Below are positions 52,249 through 61,554 of a stretch of DNA of 64,000 bases, one piece after another. The stretch is taken from the NCBI RefSeq assembly GCF_001399675.1, contig NZ_LJCO01000033.1, forward strand, positions 62,001 through 126,000, written 5' to 3'. The stretch is from Paenalicyclobacillus ferrooxydans. Its GTDB lineage: Bacteria > Bacillota > Bacilli > Alicyclobacillales > Alicyclobacillaceae. Numbering within the stretch: position 1 is the first letter of the stretch; the number at the start of each line of letters is the position of its first letter. The notes below the pieces were generated by a model. That model had not been told where the DNA came from and ran no database searches. It was given only the letters and a program-made list of their open reading frames with translations. A program made the translations under genes and the position numbers.

Positions 52249-54291
52249 ATGGCAAAACTGGTTCAGTCGAAGATCGCCTATGGAGGCGATTACAACCCGG
52301 AACAGTGGCCGAGGGACGTGTGGGATGAAGACGTCCGAATGTTTGAACTCGCGAATATTGATATCGCAACCGTGGGTGTATTCTCTTGGGTCAAGCATCA
52401 ACCAAACGAGGAAACGTACACCTTTGAGTGGATGGACGAGGTGCTGAATCATCTCCACAACCACGGTATTCGCGCATGTCTTGCAACCGGGACCGCTGCG
52501 CATCCGGCGTGGATGGCAAAGAAGTATCCGGACATCTTGCGGGTAGATTTCGCGGGCCGAAAGCACAATTTTGGACAGCGGCACAATTCCTGCCCAAACA
52601 GTCCCACGTATCGTAAGTTCTCTGTGGCACTGGCTGAGAAACTGGCCGAGCGCTATAAGGACCATCCTGCTTTAGCAGTTTGGCATATCAGTAACGAATA
52701 CGGCGGTGCATGTTACTGTGATAACTGTGCAAGGGAATTCCGTGTCTGGGTAAAGAACCGGTATCACACAATTGATCGGTTGAACGAAGTCTGGAACACT
52801 GCTTTCTGGGGGCATACGTTTACCGACTGGGATGAAGTGGTTCCTCCAAACCTGCTCAGTGAGCATATGAGCGAATCACAACCCACAAGGACGGCATTCC
52901 AGGGGATCTCGCTTGATTACTCGCGCTTCATGTCGGATAGTATCTTGGCTTGTTACCGGCTGGAGTACGACGCTATTCGCAAGCACACGCCAAATATCCC
53001 CATCACGACCAATCTGATGGGTACGTTTAAACCACTGGATTACTTCGAGTGGGCGAAGTACATGGACATTGTCTCTTGGGATAACTATCCGGCGTACGAC
53101 ACACCGCCGTCGCAAGTGGCCTTCCGGCACGATTTGATGCGCGGGCTCAAACATGGCCAATCCTTCATGCTGATGGAGCAGACACCGAGCCAGCAAAACT
53201 GGCAGCCGTACAATTCTTTAAAGCGTCCCGGGGTTATGCGCTTGCAAAGTTATCAAGCGGTTGCTCATGGTGCGGACACGGTGATGTTCTTCCAATTGCG
53301 GCGTTCTCGCGGTGCATGTGAGAAGTTTCACGGTGCAGTCATTGAACATGTTGGACACGAGGACACCAGGGTGTTTCAGGAAACTGCGCAACTCGGGCAT
53401 GAGTTGAAACAACTCGGTGATCGGCTTCTCGAGGCCCGTACCAAGGCAAGCGTCGGTATTTTGTTCGACTGGGCTAATTGGTGGGCGGTGGAATACTCAA
53501 GCGGACCGAGTGTTGACTTGAAGTATGTGTCTGAAGTCACGAAGTACTACGAGGCTTTGTACAACGAGCATATTTCGGTGGATGTCATTGGAAAGGAAAC
53601 TGACTTCAGCCAATATGACATCGTCATTGCACCGGTGCTTTACATGGTGACGCAGCAGGATGCGGAGAAAATCAGGGCCTACGTGAAAAATGGCGGCAAG
53701 TTTATCACCACGTTTTTCAGCGGTATTGTGGATGAGCACGATCTCGTTCATCTCGGCGGCTATCCAGGCCCTCTGCGCGATGTGCTCGGTATCTGGTCTG
53801 AGGAAATCGATGCGCTGCCCCCGAACAAACACAATCAAATTGTTGTTCAGGAAGCGGATGGGCGGTTTCAGGGCACCTACGATTGTTTTATGCTGTACGA
53901 TCGGATCCATTCTGAAGGAGCAGAAGTTCTGGCCGTTTACGGCGACGATTTCTATCGTGGTGAACCCGTCATAACCCGGAACCAATTTGGTCAAGGTTTT
54001 GCCTATTATGTGGCTTCGAGTCCAGATGACAGATTTTTGCGTGATTTCTTGCGGGTAATTTGCGAAAAATCAAGTATTCAAAGTCTGATCCAAGCATCGG
54101 AAAAAGTGGAAGCCACACTTCGTGAAAAAGACGGCCAGGCCTATCTCACAGTACTCAATCACAGCAGTGAGCCGCAGGCTGTCACGCTGCTCGCTGGACG
54201 TGGAACTGATGCACTGAGTGGTAGGGTCGTAGAGGGATCCTTTGTCGCTGAGCCTTATGGGGTTTATATCATTCAGCTGAAAATCATTTGA
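52249..54291 (+). CDS. Beta-galactosidase, GH42 (BgaB/LacA-like)
   Basis: 680 residues, normal for GH42. Domain A barrel starts YGGDYNPEQWP; the acid/base is Glu150 in WHISNEYGG and the nucleophile Glu310 in FMLMEQTPS. The zinc cysteines (C115, C155, C157, C160) of the trimeric enzymes are present. The trimerisation and beta-sandwich domains follow (ILFDWANWWAVEYSSG, FGQGFAYYVASSPDD). Hydrolyses beta-galactosides and galacto-oligosaccharides in the cytoplasm; no signal peptide. ATG 52249 follows GGGGGGGCATCA. The ABC operon for import lies just downstream. Confidence 0.95.
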   Translation: MAKLVQSKIAYGGDYNPEQWPRDVWDEDVRMFELANIDIATVGVFSWVKHQPNEETYTFEWMDEVLNHLHNHGIRACLATGTAAHPAWMAKKYPDILRVDFAGRKHNFGQRHNSCPNSPTYRKFSVALAEKLAERYKDHPALAVWHISNEYGGACYCDNCAREFRVWVKNRYHTIDRLNEVWNTAFWGHTFTDWDEVVPPNLLSEHMSESQPTRTAFQGISLDYSRFMSDSILACYRLEYDAIRKHTPNIPITTNLMGTFKPLDYFEWAKYMDIVSWDNYPAYDTPPSQVAFRHDLMRGLKHGQSFMLMEQTPSQQNWQPYNSLKRPGVMRLQSYQAVAHGADTVMFFQLRRSRGACEKFHGAVIEHVGHEDTRVFQETAQLGHELKQLGDRLLEARTKASVGILFDWANWWAVEYSSGPSVDLKYVSEVTKYYEALYNEHISVDVIGKETDFSQYDIVIAPVLYMVTQQDAEKIRAYVKNGGKFITTFFSGIVDEHDLVHLGGYPGPLRDVLGIWSEEIDALPPNKHNQIVVQEADGRFQGTYDCFMLYDRIHSEGAEVLAVYGDDFYRGEPVITRNQFGQGFAYYVASSPDDRFLRDFLRVICEKSSIQSLIQASEKVEATLREKDGQAYLTVLNHSSEPQAVTLLAGRGTDALSGRVVEGSFVAEPYGVYIIQLKII

Positions 54292-54339
54292 CAAACCTTG
54301 CTAAATCAGCATTTTTAGGGATTCCGAAATACTGTTGAC

Positions 54340-54382
54340 AGAGGGCTGGGGTGGACACACCATTTCCAGCCCTCTTAATTTT
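54340..54382 (+). terminator. Terminator after GH42 gene
   Basis: GAGGGCTGG and CCAGCCCTC arms (54341-54349, 54366-54374) with an inner GGTG/CACC, followed by TTAATTTTC. Confidence 0.82.
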
Positions 54383-54397
54383 CAAATTAAAATGTGA

Positions 54398-54426
54398 TTG
54401 ACGAACAATAACCCAGATGATATAAA
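54398..54426 (+). promoter_or_regulatory. Sigma-A promoter of the galactoside ABC operon
   Basis: TTGACG (54398-54403), 17-base spacer, TATAAA (54421-54426): near-consensus with ideal spacing. Confidence 0.85.
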
Positions 54427-54433
54427 CGGATCA

Positions 54434-54451
54434 AGAGAAAACGCTTTCTCT
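54434..54451. promoter_or_regulatory. LacI-family operator
   Basis: AGAGAAAACGCTTTCTCT, 18 bp, 16 positions palindromic around the central CG typical of LacI/GalR operators (cre-like). It starts eight bases after the -10 box, over the transcription start. The likely binder is the LacI-family regulator encoded at 58001-59014 in the same operon; CcpA is an alternative. Confidence 0.78.
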
Positions 54452-54647
54452 ATTTCATACAGCTTAGATATTCAGGGATATGCGCAGACACGGAACAGTC
54501 GGGAAGTGGTCCTGAAGTGCACAGTGGTTGGTTTTGCCGAGTCATTTTTAATCTGTACCGAATGTGGTCACGTGTCCACATTCACCGAAAAATGTATCGC
54601 GGTCATGTGTCACGGTGTGATACAGCAGATTACTTGGGGGTGCTCGT
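54452..54647 (+). other. 196-base leader of the ABC operon
   Basis: Untranslated. Holds a 24-bp near-perfect palindrome around CACGTG (about 54558-54581, GAATGTGG arms). An 86-residue frame here starts at the -35 box and is rejected. Confidence 0.6.
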
Positions 54648-56021
54648 GTGAAAAGTAAGTTCAAAAAAATCGGTATTGCGGGAATTGGCGTTCTAGGTAT
54701 CACAGCTCTGCTTGCGGGTTGCGGATCCGGAGGATCCAACGGCAGCTCAGGTGGATCAGGAGGTTCAGGTTCATCGAACACCGCAAACTCAAACTCAGGA
54801 CCTACCAGCCAACCGGTCACACTCAAAGTTATGGGGTGGAATATCGCCGAGGGGACACTTGTATCTGACGAAGCGTTATTCAAAAAGATTCACCCAAATG
54901 TGAGCTTTAACAACGTCACCGTGGACAGCCCGCCGAATACGTACACGAAGTACAATGCAGAGCTAGCTGCTGGTGCAGACGTGCCAGACGTCATGATTGT
55001 CGAGACCAGTCAAGCTGGCAGCTTCTTAAAGAAGTTCCCGAACTCCTTTTTGGACTTGACAAGTTACATGACCCCGATGAAGAGCGATTTTGCTGCCGCT
55101 AAGTGGCCAGCACTGACCATGAACGGAAAGATCTACGGCATTCCTTGGGATATCGGTCCGGCGCTGGTATTTTACCGTACCGATCTGTTTAAGCAAGCCG
55201 GCATTAATCCGAGCAGCATCAAGACCTGGAACGATTACATTGCAGCCGGCCAGAAGTTGACGCAGCACTTTGGCGGCAAGGTCAAGATGACCACTGGCTC
55301 CTACGCGAATGACGGTATGTTTAAACTGCTGATGAATGAGCAGGGCTCGTACTACTTTAATCAGAGCGGCGATATCACGCTGACGACGCCAGCTGCACAG
55401 ACGGCAGTCAGCATAGAGAAGAAGATGTGGGATTCCGGCATCCTCATGCACGTGCCAAGTGCAACGGGTTGGAATGACACCATTAAAGCTTTTGTGAACA
55501 ACCAAATTGCCTCTGCGATTATGGGTATCTGGTACGTAGGTACCATTGAAGGGTCAGCCCCGAGCCAGTCTGGGAAATGGGCAGTGATGCCGCTGCCGGC
55601 CGTGTCGGCTGGCGGGAACACTGCGGCGAACTCCGGCGGATCGAACCTGATGATTTCCGCTCACACGCAGCATCCGAAAACCGCGGAGGAATTTGCTCAG
55701 TTCTGTATGACCAACTCGCAGGCACTCGATATCTCGATGAAAAACGGAATTTACCCATCGTATCTGCCGTATTTAAAGAACTCTCCGCTGATTTCTCAGG
55801 CACAACCATTCTTTGGCGGACAAAAGGTATTTCAGATTGCATCCAATGAGGTACCGAACATCACTCCGGCCAACCACACATCTGACTTTACGGTGGCTGA
55901 GAACTATGTCGATACGGCACTGGGACAAATCTTCACCAATAAGTCTTCCATCTCCCAGGGACTCAGCTCCGCAGCAAACAAGTTGGCGCAGGAGACAGGG
56001 CGCAAAATTTCATCCCAGTGA
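54648..56021 (+). CDS. ABC sugar-binding lipoprotein (CUT1)
   Basis: 457 residues. Type II signal peptide with lipobox ALLAGC (Cys about residue 25), then a Gly/Ser/Asn linker of about 35 residues and a type I extracellular solute-binding fold (NVSFNNVTVDSP, DVMIVETSQAGSFL, YGIPWDIGPALVFYRTDLF, ASAIMGIWYVG, MISAHTQHPKTAEEFAQF). It captures oligosaccharide, probably a galactoside, for the two permeases downstream. GTG start with GGGGGTG close upstream. A GC-rich stem-loop follows the gene and may stabilise its mRNA for excess synthesis. Confidence 0.93.
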   Translation: MKSKFKKIGIAGIGVLGITALLAGCGSGGSNGSSGGSGGSGSSNTANSNSGPTSQPVTLKVMGWNIAEGTLVSDEALFKKIHPNVSFNNVTVDSPPNTYTKYNAELAAGADVPDVMIVETSQAGSFLKKFPNSFLDLTSYMTPMKSDFAAAKWPALTMNGKIYGIPWDIGPALVFYRTDLFKQAGINPSSIKTWNDYIAAGQKLTQHFGGKVKMTTGSYANDGMFKLLMNEQGSYYFNQSGDITLTTPAAQTAVSIEKKMWDSGILMHVPSATGWNDTIKAFVNNQIASAIMGIWYVGTIEGSAPSQSGKWAVMPLPAVSAGGNTAANSGGSNLMISAHTQHPKTAEEFAQFCMTNSQALDISMKNGIYPSYLPYLKNSPLISQAQPFFGGQKVFQIASNEVPNITPANHTSDFTVAENYVDTALGQIFTNKSSISQGLSSAANKLAQETGRKISSQ

Positions 56022-56074
56022 CAGACTGTATGGTCACAGTGGACCAATCCTGATTCAAACAGCGTGAACACGCC

Positions 56075-56096
56075 GGGGCCGCGAACGCGGCCCTTT
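56075..56096 (+). terminator. Intra-operon stem-loop after the binding protein gene
   Basis: GGGCCGCG-AA-CGCGGCCC followed by TTTC. Probably a partial terminator or mRNA stabiliser giving more binding protein than permease. Confidence 0.7.
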
Positions 56097-56127
56097 CAAC
56101 AAACATCAGGAGGGAGGTTGGACAGAC

Positions 56128-57042
56128 ATGTCATCTACACTTGAACGGGAACAAATCCCAGCGCGTCGGAGGCACAGAGGGAACGTTCTGTATCCGGCCT
56201 CAACCCCATACTGGTTTGTCGCACCGTTCCTCGTCATCTTTCTCGCGTTTTTGGTATTCCCGATTATCTACTCGCTGGTCATCAGCTTTTCTCAGTGGTC
56301 AGCTGGATCGTTGCACTTCAGAGGACTCTTCCAATACTCAAAACTGTTCTCTGACGGTCAATTTTGGCACTCCCTCGCGAACACCTTCATCATCCTAATC
56401 ATCCAGGTCCCTGTGATGATAGGACTCGCGGCCCTGTTTGCAACGTTGCTGAATTCACCTCGTTTAAGGTGGAAACCGTTGTTTCAGTTGGGCTTCTTCC
56501 TGCCGATTTTGATTGACAGCGTAGCGTACTCTATGACGTGGTCGTTCATCCTTGATAATCACGGACTGATTAACCATATCCTCAATACGTTCGGGATTCC
56601 GAGTGTGAATTGGCTGGGGAATGCGGTCGCGGCCAAGGTCAGCATTATGTTGGCCATTACCTGGCACTGGACAGGTTACAACGTTGTCATTTTGCTGGGC
56701 GGTATGCAGTCGATGCCTTCTGAGGTGTATGAAGCCGCCCGGGTGGATGGAGCAAGTGCCATTCGGCAGTGGTTCTCCATGACGTTGCCGTTACTGCGTC
56801 CGATTCTGTTGTTTGAGGCTGTCCTCTCCACGATTGGAACGATGCAGCTATTCACTGAACCGTTTATCCTCACCGGTGGGGGCCCCGCGAACTCGACGCT
56901 GACACCGGTGTTGTACTTGTACAAAATGGGATTCCAGACGTTTGATTTCGGGTATGCCGCGGCCATTGCGTATGTCTTGGCCATCATCATTGCGGTGTTC
57001 TCTGTCATCCAGATGCGGTTGACCCGTGGGGGTGAGATTTGA
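56128..57042 (+). CDS. ABC sugar permease, MalF-type
   Basis: 304 residues with six membrane segments and a basic N-terminus (PARRRHRG). The EAA motif for ATPase docking is EVYEAARVDGASAIRQWFSM. The first permease of a CUT1 importer. ATG with AGGAGGGAGG upstream. Its stop overlaps the next permease (TGATG), so the heterodimer is co-translated. Confidence 0.94.
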   Translation: MSSTLEREQIPARRRHRGNVLYPASTPYWFVAPFLVIFLAFLVFPIIYSLVISFSQWSAGSLHFRGLFQYSKLFSDGQFWHSLANTFIILIIQVPVMIGLAALFATLLNSPRLRWKPLFQLGFFLPILIDSVAYSMTWSFILDNHGLINHILNTFGIPSVNWLGNAVAAKVSIMLAITWHWTGYNVVILLGGMQSMPSEVYEAARVDGASAIRQWFSMTLPLLRPILLFEAVLSTIGTMQLFTEPFILTGGGPANSTLTPVLYLYKMGFQTFDFGYAAAIAYVLAIIIAVFSVIQMRLTRGGEI

Positions 57043-57881
57043 TGTCTGCAAAACGCCGTTTCACGGTGTCCGATTTCTTTTTACATCTGGTTGTATTAAT
57101 TGGCTTTGTCGTTTCCGTCTACCCCATCTACTGGATGTTTGTGTCGAGCACACAGGACAACGAGCAGATCTTCGGTCAAAGTACCTACCTCGGGTTTGGG
57201 CATTCGTTGGGGGCAAACTTTCACGATCTGATGGTGAACTCCGGCATCAACATCTTTCGGGCCGTTGGAAACAGCCTGGAGATTTCCATTATTGCAACGC
57301 TCATCGCGGTGTTGTTAGCGACGCTTGCGGGATACGCATTTGCTATCTATCGCTTTCGCGGCTCAAAAGCGATGTTCAACATTTTTCTCATCTCGCTGAT
57401 GATCCCGCCGCAGGTCACGATGATCCCGCTGTTCATTCTGATGAGCAAATTCCACCTTATTAATACGATGTGGGCTGTCATCCTGCCGGCACTGGTTACC
57501 GTATTTGGTGTGTTCCTGATGCGGCAGTCCTTTATGACATTTCCAGTCGAACTCTTGGATGCGGCGCGTATCGACGGACTCGGAGAGGGCCGGATTTTCC
57601 TGCGAATTGTGCTGCCTTTGATGCGGCCCATTCTATCTTCACTTGGCATTCTGACCTTTCTTGCTTCCTGGACGAACTTGCTGTGGCCGCTGATTGTGTT
57701 GGACGATGCATCCAAATACACAATTCCTGTGGCTTTATCCACTTTGATGAGTACACAAACGTCACCAAATTATGGGATGATTATGCTTGGGGCTTCGATT
57801 GCGACGATCCCGATGCTCGTTATCTTCCTTTTGCTTCGCAAACAATTCGTTTCCGGCATCATGAGCGGCTTTTACCGCTGA
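57042..57881 (+). CDS. ABC sugar permease, MalG-type
   Basis: 279 residues, six membrane segments, EAA motif ELLDAARIDGLGEGRIFLRI, and the C-terminal GIMSGFYR ending typical of MalG-like subunits. Partner of the preceding permease. ATG at 57042 overlaps the upstream stop; a TTG three bases earlier is possible. No ATP-binding subunit follows, so the importer must use an MsmX/MsmK-like shared ATPase coded elsewhere. Confidence 0.94.
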   Translation: MSAKRRFTVSDFFLHLVVLIGFVVSVYPIYWMFVSSTQDNEQIFGQSTYLGFGHSLGANFHDLMVNSGINIFRAVGNSLEISIIATLIAVLLATLAGYAFAIYRFRGSKAMFNIFLISLMIPPQVTMIPLFILMSKFHLINTMWAVILPALVTVFGVFLMRQSFMTFPVELLDAARIDGLGEGRIFLRIVLPLMRPILSSLGILTFLASWTNLLWPLIVLDDASKYTIPVALSTLMSTQTSPNYGMIMLGASIATIPMLVIFLLLRKQFVSGIMSGFYR

Positions 57882-58000
57882 TGAAGAGATATAAACAGCT
57901 CCGTAAGGAGCGCATAGCTTGGTTCCGCTTACACAAAGGCAGTCAATATGGCCCGGGAATGTAAGAGGCGGAAAGAGCTCACTTGCAAGGGGTGGTTGTT

Positions 58001-59014
58001 TTGGTCACGCGTAAAGATGTTGCTGAACTTGCAGGAGTTTCGTCGTCGACCGTATCCCGAGTGCTAAACAACGGTTATGTGTCCGAGGACGTTCGGATGC
58101 GAGTCGAGAAAGCGATCCAGTCGCTCAACTATGTGCCAAACCGGGTCGCCCAGAGCCTGCGTATGCAAAAACTGCGGCAGATTTCCTGTATTACCCACAA
58201 TATCTCAAACCCGTTTTACAGTGAAGTTTTGCTCGGCATTGAAGAAGCGGCGTATCACAGTGGCTACACGTTTTCACTCTATAACGCGAACTTTGAAGTC
58301 CGGGACTACGAGCATGTGGTTCAACAAGGACTGCATGACGGCCTCATCGTCATGTCCCCGGTTGAACTCATGAGCCAGTTAAACAATGTGATGCAGACGT
58401 TGCCAACCGTTGTCCTTTGGGATTGGAAGAGCCAGTCACCGATTCCATCTGTGCATGTCGATCTCGCCAAGGCGATGCGTACGAGCGTAGAATACCTGGT
58501 CCAAAATGGTCATGAGCGAATCGTGTTTCTCGGTATGGATGCGACGGACAGCCAGGAAAATCCGAGGTTGCACGGGTACTTACAGGCCATGAAGGACTAT
58601 GGATTCAAGGTCGACGAGTCGATGCTCCAACTGATTCCAAAGTGGCAGGACAACTTCCGAAACGGCTATAACCAAATGAAACGCCGCTTGCTGGCTGGCC
58701 TCGACTTTACTGCCGTGGCTGCATCCAATGATCTTCTGGCGGTGGGCGCACTGCGTGCTATTCAGGAGAGCGGGCTGCGTGTGCCGGATGACGTGTCGAT
58801 CGTCGGGATCGACGACATCGAACTGTCTCAGATGGTGACACCATCTTTGACGACAGTGCGCATTCCCAAACGAGACATCGGTTGGTCCATGTTTGAACTA
58901 CTGCACGGGTTGATGAACGGCACCGTAAAAAAAGATGCCAGAGTTGAGCACAAGACAGAGCTTGTTGTACGGGAGTCGGTTGCATCCATCCGCACACGCG
59001 TACGCACAAGATAG
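58001..59014 (+). CDS. LacI-family transcriptional regulator of the galactoside operon
   Basis: About 337 residues. HTH VTRKDVAELAGVSSSTVSRV with the hinge helix YVPNRVAQSLRMQK, then a periplasmic-binding-like effector domain (HNISNPFYSEVLLGIEEAA, DGLIVMSPVEL, VAASNDLLAVGALRAIQESG, DDVSIVGIDDIELSQMV). TTG at 58001 gives the family N-terminus and has AAGGGGTGG upstream; a TTG at 57983 is an alternative. It most likely represses the operon from the operator at 54434-54451 until a galactoside binds. Confidence 0.92.
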   Translation: MVTRKDVAELAGVSSSTVSRVLNNGYVSEDVRMRVEKAIQSLNYVPNRVAQSLRMQKLRQISCITHNISNPFYSEVLLGIEEAAYHSGYTFSLYNANFEVRDYEHVVQQGLHDGLIVMSPVELMSQLNNVMQTLPTVVLWDWKSQSPIPSVHVDLAKAMRTSVEYLVQNGHERIVFLGMDATDSQENPRLHGYLQAMKDYGFKVDESMLQLIPKWQDNFRNGYNQMKRRLLAGLDFTAVAASNDLLAVGALRAIQESGLRVPDDVSIVGIDDIELSQMVTPSLTTVRIPKRDIGWSMFELLHGLMNGTVKKDARVEHKTELVVRESVASIRTRVRTR

Positions 59015-59066
59015 ATACAGTTTCACTTGACTGATACACCAGGCAGAGACAGAGGGAGTGTGCAGC

Positions 59067-61484
59067 GTGGATGTGATTCGTCCATATCTAGGCCAGCGAC
59101 AGATCTATGACTTCAATCAACAATGGAAGTTTATTGCACAAGACGAACCAGGGTTTAAAGATGTGGATGTAAACGATGGCGAATGGGAAACGATCCACCT
59201 GCCTGCCCCGAACCGCTTACTCCCGCACAAGGATTTCCCAGTTGAAACCTACCAGTTTTGCAGTTGGTATCGAAAGCACTTTACACTGCCGGAGAGTGCG
59301 GCTGGCCAGCGGATCGTCCTCATGTGCGACGGTGCGATGGCTGTGGCTGAGGTGTTTGTCAATGGACAACACCTGGGGATGCACGCGGGCGGATACACCT
59401 CGTTCTCACTTGACATCACAGATGCGGTCAGGGTGGGAAAGGACAACGTGATCGCCATCCGTCTCGATTCGACCCGTCGCACGGACGTTCCACCGGAGGG
59501 CGGGATCGTCGACTATATGCTGTTTGGCGGGATGTACAGAAATGTGTACATTGCGGTGCATCATCCTGTTTATCTAGAGGACGTTTTTCTTACGACACAA
59601 GCAGTGACGGATGAGGGCGCGCGGCTTCGTGCGCAGGTAGAAGTCGCCAACCTGACAGCAAATCCATGGACGGGGACTGTCTCGATCCGGTTGAACCATC
59701 GAAATGGCGCGGCTATCGACAAAGCTGCATTCGACCTCGGCAGCGCACTCGGATCGGATATTCCGTTTGACAAGAGTGCCGCTCTTGAAAAGGGTGCTCC
59801 TATAGAAACTAGTACTCCTATAGAAACTAGTGCTCCGTTTGAAAGTACTTATGAAGTTGATCTGACCGCAGGCGGCGTCTCTACGGCCGAATGGGAGTTC
59901 TTTGTCCCGGGTGCAAATCTGTGGGACGTCGATGATCCGCAGTTGTACCAGGTGACCGCTCGTCTTGTGTCTGACAGCGGGGAAGTGTTTGACGATGCTG
60001 CATTTCGGTTCGGGGTCCGCACGGCCACACCTCACGCGGATGGACTGTTGCTTAACGGCAGGGTGGTCAAGTTGCGTGGATTAAACCGGCATCAGTCGTT
60101 TCCGTATGTGGGGGGAGCTGCCCCCAAGCGGTTGCAACGCCGGGACGCATACGTCTTAAAACACGAACTCGGTCTGAATTATGTTCGCACATCCCATTAC
60201 CCGCAGGACCAAAGTTTTCTGGATGCCTGCGATGAGCTTGGGGTGCTCGTTTTCACTGAACTCCCCGGCTGGCAGCACATCGGCGACGAGGCTTGGCAAA
60301 ATCAAGCGCTTGATGACCTGACATCGCTGATCACAAGAGACCGAAATCATCCATCCATTTTTATGTGGGGCGTGCGCATCAACGAGTCGCGAGATGATCA
60401 CGATTTTTATATCGCAACGAATGAATTGGCAAAGTCTCTCGATCCGATGCGGCCCACTGGCGGCGTCCGCAACTTCAGGACGAGCGAGTTTTTAGAAGAT
60501 GTATTTACCCTCAACGACTTCTCAATGGACCTGATGCCGACCGTGCATACGCCGCAGCTCATCACGGAGTACATGGGGCATATGTATCCAACCGCCCCGT
60601 TTGATCCGGAACCGAGGTTGGTTGAACACGCACTCAATCACGCAAGAATTGTGAACAGTCTCTATGGTCGCGATGACTTGATGGGGGCTTCAGGTTGGTG
60701 TGCATTCGACTACAATACGCACAGTCAGTTTGGACCCGGCGATATGGTTTGCTACCACGGTGTTATGGATATGTTCCGGCAACCTAAATTTGCGGCCTGG
60801 TTCTATGCGTCGCAGCAGCCGGCAGAGGAGCGGATCGTGCTTAACGCAGCAAGTTACTTTACGTTTGCAAGTGCCCCACACGATGTGATGTTGCGGGAAC
60901 TCATCGATATTACGGCGATGGAACAGGAACTGGCTTCAGCCAAGTACCGTATGCCCGTCTATGTGTTCAGCAACTGCGATGAAATCGAGGTACACCTAAA
61001 TGGACATTCGCTTGGTCGATTGCTGCCGGACAGAGACACCTTCCCAAACCTTCCTCATCCGCCGTTTGTTTTCTCCGTTCACGGTTATCAGGTCTGCGGC
61101 GGGGTGGACATCACTGGATATAAGGATGGGCAACAGGTTGCACAGACCCGTTTGCAAACTCCTCAGGGTGGCACGCGTTTGAAGTTGCGGGCAGACGATG
61201 TGGAACTTGTGGCGGACGGAAGTGACATGACTCAGGTCATCGTGGAACTTGTGGACCAGAACGGAACGCGTTCCCCGTATGGAAATCGGGCAGTTACGTT
61301 CATTTGTGACGGCCCGGGCGAGCTAGTCGGCGAAAACCCAGTGGCAATGGAAGGCGGGCGAATGGGTATCTTCGTTCGCGCGGGTATGGTTCCGGGGACG
61401 ATTCGTGTTATTGCCTCCGCTTTTGGGGTAGAAAGTGCAGAGACAGTAATTCGGACCACACTGGATACATCGCCACGACTGTGA
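59067..61484 (+). CDS. Glycoside hydrolase family 2 (beta-galactosidase-like)
   Basis: 805 residues. Sugar-binding domain (FCSWYRKHF, VNGQHLGMHAGGYTSFSLDI), an immunoglobulin-like domain, then the TIM barrel with LNYVRTSHYPQDQSFLDACD, acid/base Glu440 in VRINESRDD and nucleophile Glu501 in LITEYMGH. The family's usual GNE is INE here. An 18-bp in-frame repeat (59796-59849) adds an ETSTPIETSAPFE-type stretch to the second domain. GTG 59067 with GAGGGA nine bases upstream is preferred over GTG 59058. No signal peptide, so it acts on imported sugars; beta-galactosidase is inferred from context, glucuronidase-like specificities cannot be excluded. Confidence 0.88.
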   Translation: MDVIRPYLGQRQIYDFNQQWKFIAQDEPGFKDVDVNDGEWETIHLPAPNRLLPHKDFPVETYQFCSWYRKHFTLPESAAGQRIVLMCDGAMAVAEVFVNGQHLGMHAGGYTSFSLDITDAVRVGKDNVIAIRLDSTRRTDVPPEGGIVDYMLFGGMYRNVYIAVHHPVYLEDVFLTTQAVTDEGARLRAQVEVANLTANPWTGTVSIRLNHRNGAAIDKAAFDLGSALGSDIPFDKSAALEKGAPIETSTPIETSAPFESTYEVDLTAGGVSTAEWEFFVPGANLWDVDDPQLYQVTARLVSDSGEVFDDAAFRFGVRTATPHADGLLLNGRVVKLRGLNRHQSFPYVGGAAPKRLQRRDAYVLKHELGLNYVRTSHYPQDQSFLDACDELGVLVFTELPGWQHIGDEAWQNQALDDLTSLITRDRNHPSIFMWGVRINESRDDHDFYIATNELAKSLDPMRPTGGVRNFRTSEFLEDVFTLNDFSMDLMPTVHTPQLITEYMGHMYPTAPFDPEPRLVEHALNHARIVNSLYGRDDLMGASGWCAFDYNTHSQFGPGDMVCYHGVMDMFRQPKFAAWFYASQQPAEERIVLNAASYFTFASAPHDVMLRELIDITAMEQELASAKYRMPVYVFSNCDEIEVHLNGHSLGRLLPDRDTFPNLPHPPFVFSVHGYQVCGGVDITGYKDGQQVAQTRLQTPQGGTRLKLRADDVELVADGSDMTQVIVELVDQNGTRSPYGNRAVTFICDGPGELVGENPVAMEGGRMGIFVRAGMVPGTIRVIASAFGVESAETVIRTTLDTSPRL
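59796..59849 (+). repeat. 18-bp in-frame repeat inside the GH2 gene
   Basis: GCTCCTATAGAAACTAGT, ACTCCTATAGAAACTAGT and a diverged third unit GCTCCGTTTGAAAGTACT: six residues each. Confidence 0.9.
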
Positions 61485-61554
61485 GGGGCTGTTACCAAGG
61501 TCACATCACGACGGACACAATCGAGATTCCAGCGAGGTTGACAGGAGGGACAGC

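Noticed and set aside
54398-54658. 86-residue forward frame with a Cys-x2-Cys pair
   Set aside because: Its start lies in the -35 box of a near-consensus promoter and it overlaps the binding-protein start.
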